From Parcubacteria group bacterium CG_4_9_14_0_2_um_filter_35_11 (GTDB lineage: Bacteria; Patescibacteriota; Minisyncoccia; Minisyncoccales; GCA-002788555): a DNA stretch of 17,636 nucleotides. The DNA lies in assembly GCA_002788555.1 (NCBI GenBank), contig PFRL01000044.1, forward strand, positions 1 through 17,636, given 5' to 3'. This document shows, piece after piece, positions 13,940 to 17,636 of the stretch (position 1 is its first letter; the number at the start of each line of letters is the position of its first letter). The translations under genes and the position numbers were made by a program. The notes below the pieces were generated by a model. That model was given only the letters and a program-made list of their open reading frames with translations, was not told the DNA's origin and searched no databases.

Positions 13940-13991
13940 TTATTTCCTTCTTTAAAAATTACTTTGTAATTTTTAGAGGCAAAATTATTAT

Positions 13992-14063
13992 AGGCCAGGG
14001 CGGGAATCGAACCCGCGTATGACAGTTTTGCAGACTGTCGCCTTACCACTTGGCTACCTGGCC
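13992..14063 (-). tRNA. tRNA-Cys, anticodon GCA
   Basis: 72-nt cloverleaf on minus. Acceptor GGCCAGG (14063-14057) pairs with CCTGGCC (13999-13993). The discriminator is U (13992), the expected Cys identity base. The anticodon stem GACAGT/ACTGTC surrounds CTGCAAA, giving anticodon GCA. The T arm is GCGGG-TTCGATT-CCCGC. CCA is not encoded. It is the first RNA after the promoter at 14126-14154. Confidence 0.96.
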
Positions 14064-14125
14064 TCTTTTTTCGTTTGATAAACTGCACTACTCATTTTGC
14101 TTTTCGCAATTTAAGGCCACAAATT

Positions 14126-14154
14126 ATTCTATCCTATTTTAACTCTTTTTTCAA
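14126..14154 (-). promoter_or_regulatory. Promoter of the tRNA-Cys, tRNA-Leu, ileS unit
   Basis: On minus, TTGAAA (14154-14149), a 17-bp spacer and TAGAAT (14131-14126) form a good sigma-70-type promoter. The -35 lies inside the last codons of the DHH phosphoesterase gene, which stops at 14134. Transcription would start near 14119, about 55 nt before tRNA-Cys. No terminator-like stem with a U-tract lies between the two tRNAs and ileS, so read-through into ileS is likely. Confidence 0.7.
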
Positions 14155-15108
14155 TTCTCGCTTTACTTTTTCTAAAACTTCTTTAATCGTGCCGGTCGTT
14201 TTGAATCCCGAGGCGGACTTGTGCCCTCCTCCTCCAAGGCTTTGAGAAATCTTTGAAACATCCACTCCTTGACGAGAGCGCAAACTTCCTTTAACTCTTC
14301 CGTTTTTGTATTCAATCATAAAAAGATAAACTTTTGCCTTATCAATGCGGGAGAGAAAATCAGGAAAGATAGGTGGCTCCTGGAGAAAACTACGTTCTTT
14401 TTCTCTTTTAAAATCATCAAAGGAAAGCCACGACCACAACATTTCAAAATCTTCATCTCTTTTTATCCTTGATATCATTTTTGCCAAAATCCTTGCCCGA
14501 GAAAGAGAAAAAGAATTATATCTTTCCATTATCTTAGAAAGTTCAGCACCTTCTTTTAATAACTTCCCAACAACCCTTTCGCTATTTTGGGAGGCAAAAG
14601 AAAAGCCTCCTGTATCGGTCAAAATTCCGGCTAAAAGGCAAGTAGCAATATTCTTATCAATTTTTGCTTTGATACTGTCTAAAAGATAGTAAAGAATCTC
14701 GCTAGTAGAAGAGACAAATGGTAAAATCAATTTTATTTTCCCTATTATTTTTCCTTCCGGATGATGATCAATTGAAATTATTTTCCTTTTATCTAAAAAA
14801 AAGTGGAAAGGTTTTTCTAATCGTTCCTCACCTGCGTAATCGAGAGAGAAGATTAAATCGAAATCTTGATGTTTGGGAGATTTTGTTTTAATCTCTTCAA
14901 AATAAGGCAGAAAATTTAAGAAACGAGGCGCTCCTAAGATATAAATATAAGTATTTTTCTTTTGTTTCTTCAAGTATAAGTTTAGAGCTAAAACCGAACC
15001 AATAGCATCTCCGTCCGGAGCACGGTGAGTCAAAAAAAGAATGTTTTTTGCTTTATCGATTTCTTCTTTAATATTCTTAAATTCTTTTTTGTAACTTTTA
15101 TTTATCAT
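14134..15108 (-). CDS. DHH/DHHA1 phosphoesterase, NrnA-like (nano-RNase / pAp phosphatase)
   Basis: Probably degrades short oligoribonucleotides and/or 3'-phosphoadenosine 5'-phosphate; related c-di-nucleotide hydrolysis is possible. 324 residues. DHH domain: THRAPDGDAIGS (27-38) with metal ligands H28, D32 and D34, then SLDYAG with D90, the namesake DHH at 114-116, and TDTGGFSF (164-171) with D165. DHHA1 domain: the substrate loop GGGGHKSASG (292-301). An in-frame ATG at 15135 gives nine more residues, but the ATG at 15108 has a Shine-Dalgarno AGGA (15121-15118) 9 nt upstream and is preferred. It overlaps the rbfA end by 11 bp. The order infB-rbfA-DHH is common in bacteria and places it in a translation/RNA operon. 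Confidence 0.92.
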   Translation of the reverse strand: MINKSYKKEFKNIKEEIDKAKNILFLTHRAPDGDAIGSVLALNLYLKKQKKNTYIYILGAPRFLNFLPYFEEIKTKSPKHQDFDLIFSLDYAGEERLEKPFHFFLDKRKIISIDHHPEGKIIGKIKLILPFVSSTSEILYYLLDSIKAKIDKNIATCLLAGILTDTGGFSFASQNSERVVGKLLKEGAELSKIMERYNSFSLSRARILAKMISRIKRDEDFEMLWSWLSFDDFKREKERSFLQEPPIFPDFLSRIDKAKVYLFMIEYKNGRVKGSLRSRQGVDVSKISQSLGGGGHKSASGFKTTGTIKEVLEKVKRELKKELK

Positions 15109-15439
15109 AATTAATATTCCTTTTTGAGATTTCATCGATTTTATAGAGATTCTTCACGCCTTCATCAATTTTAAAGTGAATTTTGGGAACCGGTCTCATT
15201 TCTAACTTTTTATTTAGTATCTTTTGAATATCGTAGATATTATTTTTTAGTATCTTAAGGATTTTTTCTTCATCTTTTTGAGGGAAAACAGTAATTAAAA
15301 TTTCCCCTTCCAGAAGATTTTTGTTAGTTTGAACATTAGTAATAGTGACCAAGGTTTTCCCGAAATCTATTTCTCTAAAAATAATTTTGGAAATCTCCTC
15401 CTGTAAAAGACTGTTCACTTTTTCGATACGTTTTGCCAT
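15098..15439 (-). CDS. rbfA: Ribosome-binding factor A
   Basis: 30S maturation factor that binds near the 16S rRNA 5' end. 113 residues, usual length, with the KH-like fold. Family features are the N-terminal RIEKVNSLLQEEISKII, the central LEGEILITVFP strand and the C-terminal RPVPKIHFKIDEG (82-94) with a short lysine-rich tail. A clear Shine-Dalgarno AAGGAG (15453-15448) sits 8 nt before the ATG. It is 31 nt after infB and overlaps the DHH gene by 11 bp, so it is an internal cistron. Confidence 0.93.
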   Translation of the reverse strand: MAKRIEKVNSLLQEEISKIIFREIDFGKTLVTITNVQTNKNLLEGEILITVFPQKDEEKILKILKNNIYDIQKILNKKLEMRPVPKIHFKIDEGVKNLYKIDEISKRNINYDK

Positions 15440-15470
15440 TAATTTTTCTCCTTATTTTGGGTAAAAAAGA

Positions 15471-16958
15471 CTACATTTCTCTAATCTCGTAAGCTAATAG
15501 AATATCTTCTTCTTTTACTTTTAAATTTCCTTCGTATAGAATTCCGATTTCTTGCCCCGCTCTGGCTTTCTCGATTGTTCTTTTTTGCTCTTGAATTTCG
15601 ATAATTTTACCCTGACCTAAGACTCTTTCCTCTCTCTCTATCTCAAGATTACTTCGCTTAATTTCTCCTTCTAAAACCCTACCACCGATAATTTGTCGAT
15701 AATGTTTTTCACCTTTTTTTTGGCTTTTAAAAATAATCAATGCCTTGATTTTTCCAAGGAGAACTTTTTCTTCCTTCCTTTCAATTATCCTTCGCATTAA
15801 TTTCCTAACTCCGTCAATTACATCGTAAATGACGTCAAAAGTTAATATCTCAATACCTTTTTGTTGGGCTATAGAACGAGCAGCAATATTTGGTTCTACT
15901 CGAAATCCAATTATCTTAGCGTCTTCACTTTCAGCTAATCTTACATCTGAGTCGGTAACTTCTCCTACTCCACTTTTTAAAAATTCAATTCCGATCTTTT
16001 CTTCTCTAAGTTTTGACAAAATCTTTTGGAGTACTTCTAGGCTTCCTTTGACATCGGTCCTTAAAATAATCTTTAAAGATTTTTCTATGCCTTTTTCAAC
16101 TTCTTCGATTCTTGCTGTTTTTTTAAATTTTTTTTGCTTCTCTTTAATTAAATCTAAATGGTTCTGGGCTTCTTCTAAAGATTTAAAACTCTCAAAGACT
16201 TCTCCGACCTCTGGAACATTTTCAAAGCCTATGATTACCCCGGCCTGTCCCGCTAAAATTTCTTCTTTGGGAATCATTTTAGAATCGAATATTTGTTTTA
16301 CTTTACCGCAGGTTGTCTCTGCACCAATAATATCAGTAGTCTTCAACCTGCCTGCTTCTAAAATTATAGTAGCAGTGGGGCCACGTAAGGCATTAAGATA
16401 ACTTTCAATTATCACTCCTCGTGTCTTGGCTTTTAAGTTTTTTTTAATTTCTGAAACATCGACGAGGAGCCCAATTATCGAGAGAAGGTCTTTTATCCCC
16501 TCGCTTGTCTTGGCTGAGGTTTTAATCAAGGGTACCTCCCCACCCCACTCCTCAATTAGTATCCCTTCTTTTTGAAGTTCTCCTTTTACTTTTTGAGGGT
16601 CGGCTTCTGGCTTATCGATTTTATTTAGAGCAATGATAGTTGGGATTTTTGCTTCCTTTATTATCTGAATTGCTTCTTTTGTTTGAGGCATTACTCCTTC
16701 ATCAGCTGCTACTACCAAAATAGCAATATCAGCTACTTTTGCTCCTCGGGAACGTATCTCAGAGAATGCTTCATGGCCTGGTGTATCGATGAATGTAATC
16801 TTTCTTCCTTCAAACTCTACTTCATAAGCCCCGATATGTTGAGTAATACCTCCTGATTCTTTTTCAGTAATTTTGAAATCTCTCCTGATTGCCTCAAGAA
16901 GAGAAGATTTTCCGTGGTCAATATGACCTAAAACTACAATGACAGGAATAGTTTTCAT
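15471..16958 (-). CDS. infB: Translation initiation factor IF-2, short form
   Basis: GTPase that brings initiator tRNA to the 30S subunit and promotes subunit joining. 495 residues, against about 890 in E. coli. The protein begins directly at the G domain, with G1 GHIDHGKS (11-18), GGITQHIG (36-43), G3 DTPGHEAF (58-65), G4 NKID (112-115) and G5 SAK (148-150). Domain II follows (RGVIIESYLNALRGPTATI), then domain III (LKIILRTDVKGSLEVLQ) and the C-terminal tRNA-binding domains (GKIKALIIF to VKEEDILLAYEI). There is no N-terminal extension and no upstream in-frame ATG candidate; the preceding 100 bp is non-coding and repeat-rich. No Shine-Dalgarno is visible. It lies upstream of rbfA, the usual order. 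Confidence 0.97.
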   Translation of the reverse strand: MKTIPVIVVLGHIDHGKSSLLEAIRRDFKITEKESGGITQHIGAYEVEFEGRKITFIDTPGHEAFSEIRSRGAKVADIAILVVAADEGVMPQTKEAIQIIKEAKIPTIIALNKIDKPEADPQKVKGELQKEGILIEEWGGEVPLIKTSAKTSEGIKDLLSIIGLLVDVSEIKKNLKAKTRGVIIESYLNALRGPTATIILEAGRLKTTDIIGAETTCGKVKQIFDSKMIPKEEILAGQAGVIIGFENVPEVGEVFESFKSLEEAQNHLDLIKEKQKKFKKTARIEEVEKGIEKSLKIILRTDVKGSLEVLQKILSKLREEKIGIEFLKSGVGEVTDSDVRLAESEDAKIIGFRVEPNIAARSIAQQKGIEILTFDVIYDVIDGVRKLMRRIIERKEEKVLLGKIKALIIFKSQKKGEKHYRQIIGGRVLEGEIKRSNLEIEREERVLGQGKIIEIQEQKRTIEKARAGQEIGILYEGNLKVKEEDILLAYEIREM

Positions 16959-17058
16959 AATTGCTAATTTACACTAATTTAAGTGCAAATTTGTGCTAAT
17001 TTTGGTACGAATTTGTACTAATTATATTCGCGAATATTCGTACTTCTATTCGTACGGA
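16959..17058. repeat. Degenerate short-repeat and palindrome cluster upstream of infB
   Basis: The 100-bp gap between the DUF4446 gene and infB is made of related words. On minus, blocks beginning GTACGAAT, GTACGAAT, GTACAAAT, GTACCAAA, GCACAAAT and GTGTAAAT recur every 10-13 bp. Palindromes include ATATTCGCGAATAT (17024-17037, perfect), the imperfect GTACGAATTTGTAC (17005-17018) and CAAATTTG. A TATAAT on minus (17026-17021) lies within it but lacks a good -35. It may be an operator, a promoter region or a mobile micro-palindrome; its function is unknown. Confidence 0.6.
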
Positions 17059-17538
17059 TTAGTGAGAAATAGCTTTTTTGATTGCTTTTTCTTCTTCCTT
17101 GGTGAGAGGGTATTTTGATTCTCCCTGCCTAATTGGTTTAGCGTAAATTCTTGTGCTTTCTTTTGAATGATAAGAAGAGATTACGAGACCGTCATCTTTT
17201 TGGTCTAAAATTGCCAATGAAAAACTCTGATTTCCACCCGCTCCTTCAAAAGGATTAAACCGAATAATTCCTACTTTTTGAATCGAGTGAAGGGCTACAT
17301 CTTCCAATTTTTTTATCTTTTCTAATATTGTCTGAATCTCTTTTTCCGAGGTCCTTTGATTTTTCAAAATCTGAGATATTACTTCTTCCAAGTCCTCTGC
17401 TTTTTTGCCTTTGAAAAAAGAAGTAGTCCTTTTACTTTCTTTTTTAAGTCTTATTTCTAAAAGAATATTCCAGAATAAAAAAAGAAAAAATATAACAATT
17501 AAGATAATATCCAAATTCTGAGAGATAATATTTATCAT
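17059..17538 (-). CDS. DUF4446 family membrane-anchored protein
   Basis: 159 residues of unknown function. An N-terminal membrane helix (about 10-28) is followed by a coiled-coil-like charged segment (about 42-82). The conserved DUF4446 core follows: IQKVGIIRFNPFEGAGGNQS (86-105), then FSLAILDQKDDGLVISS, and STRIYAKPIRQGESKYPLT (128-146). It probably faces the cytoplasm. The start at 17538 follows an AT-rich leader with a TATAAT on minus (17575-17570) and no Shine-Dalgarno. It lies 100 bp upstream of infB on the same strand, so it may head the infB-rbfA-DHH unit, unless the repeat cluster provides a separate promoter. The family name is recalled from the core motif and was not searched. Confidence 0.82.
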   Translation of the reverse strand: MINIISQNLDIILIVIFFLFLFWNILLEIRLKKESKRTTSFFKGKKAEDLEEVISQILKNQRTSEKEIQTILEKIKKLEDVALHSIQKVGIIRFNPFEGAGGNQSFSLAILDQKDDGLVISSYHSKESTRIYAKPIRQGESKYPLTKEEEKAIKKAISH

Positions 17539-17569
17539 AAAATTTTATTTATCAGTTAAAGCAAATTTT

Positions 17570-17575
17570 ATTATA
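17570..17575 (-). promoter_or_regulatory. Candidate -10 box for the DUF4446 gene
   Basis: TATAAT on the minus strand, 31 bp before the ATG at 17538, would start transcription near 17563 and leave a leader of about 24 nt without a Shine-Dalgarno. The nearest -35-like word (TTGCAA at 17593-17588) is too close at 12 bp, so support is weak. Confidence 0.35.
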
Positions 17576-17596
17576 TTTTTCTATATTTTGCAAGAA

Positions 17597-17625
17597 AAAA
17601 TACAGAGAATTCTTCTCTGTATTTT
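17597..17625 (-). terminator. Hairpin terminator of a gene beyond the right edge
   Basis: AAAATACAGAGAA (17597-17609) and TTCTCTGTATTTT (17613-17625) form a perfect 13-bp stem with a 3-nt loop. On minus, the stem runs into six T residues, as in an intrinsic terminator, although the stem is AT-rich. It would end a minus-strand transcript entering from the right and separate it from the DUF4446 promoter. The structure is nearly symmetrical and could work both ways. Confidence 0.65.
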
Positions 17626-17636
17626 CCTATTTTCCA

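Noticed and set aside
13954..13974. Terminator between tRNA-Cys and tRNA-Leu(UAA)
   Set aside because: The 9-bp hairpin AAAAATTAC/GTAATTTTT is nearly all A/T, and on minus it is followed by A residues rather than a U-tract.
13903..14088. 61-residue minus-strand open frame
   Set aside because: It runs through tRNA-Leu(UAA) and tRNA-Cys and has no protein-like features.
15109..15135. Longer start for the DHH phosphoesterase
   Set aside because: The ATG at 15108 has a Shine-Dalgarno at good spacing, and the extra nine residues overlap rbfA and match no family feature.
15829..16401. Plus-strand open frame of 190 codons
   Set aside because: Antisense to infB; the Ser/Phe-rich translation has no recognisable family or start signals.
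16959..17058. CRISPR-like array
   Set aside because: The words are short, degenerate and spaced 10-13 bp, with no unique spacers of 30-40 bp and no cas genes nearby.

Overview
The window is AT-rich bacterial chromosome, dense in housekeeping genes. It most resembles a Patescibacteria (candidate phyla radiation, Parcubacteria-like) genome. The signs are an IF2 that begins directly at its G domain, an S1-family protein with only two S1 domains, a eukaryote-like type 2 IleRS, a K+-independent-type membrane pyrophosphatase, a DUF4446 protein and tRNA genes that do not encode CCA. TGA is used as a stop codon, so the code looks standard. The phylum assignment is an inference from gene content, not a phylogeny.

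Layout from left to right. (1) 1-333, minus strand: an intact tRNA-Ile with anticodon UAU inside a 16-bp perfect inverted repeat, preceded by three tandem, diverged 5' halves of similar tRNAs that all stop at the same anticodon base. (2) 359-2766, minus: an S1-domain gene overlapping ftsH by 4 nt. (3) 2893-3492, plus: a TsaC/YrdC gene for t6A synthesis. (4) 3495-6266, minus: two neighbouring membrane-anchored C39-like cysteine peptidases, one carrying four Ig-like (Big_5-type) domains. (5) 6304-8271, minus: membrane pyrophosphatase; then tRNA-Leu(CAA). (6) 8576-10282, plus: parA and parB behind a good promoter and a repeat-rich upstream region. (7) 10269-14154, minus: promoter, tRNA-Cys, tRNA-Leu(UAA) and ileS as one probable unit. 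(8) 14134-17538, minus: DUF4446 gene, infB, rbfA and a DHH phosphoesterase gene, with a hairpin terminator of an upstream gene at the right edge.

The most striking items are two. First, the IleRS carries a complete histidine-phosphatase (phosphoglycerate-mutase-like) domain of about 195 residues, with all catalytic residues, inserted between the two cysteine pairs of a zinc ribbon. The same protein has the swapped GxHH form of the class I HIGH motif. Second, the tRNA-Ile(UAU) locus looks like a stack of displaced 5' halves, as repeated recombination at the anticodon loop would leave. The two may be linked through decoding: this IleRS must charge the tRNA that reads AUA, and TsaC makes the t6A expected at A37 of that tRNA.

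Several first genes of transcription units (parA, hppA, the S1 gene) have promoters so close to the start codon that the mRNA would have almost no leader and no Shine-Dalgarno. Clear Shine-Dalgarno sequences appear only before the internal cistrons rbfA and the DHH gene.
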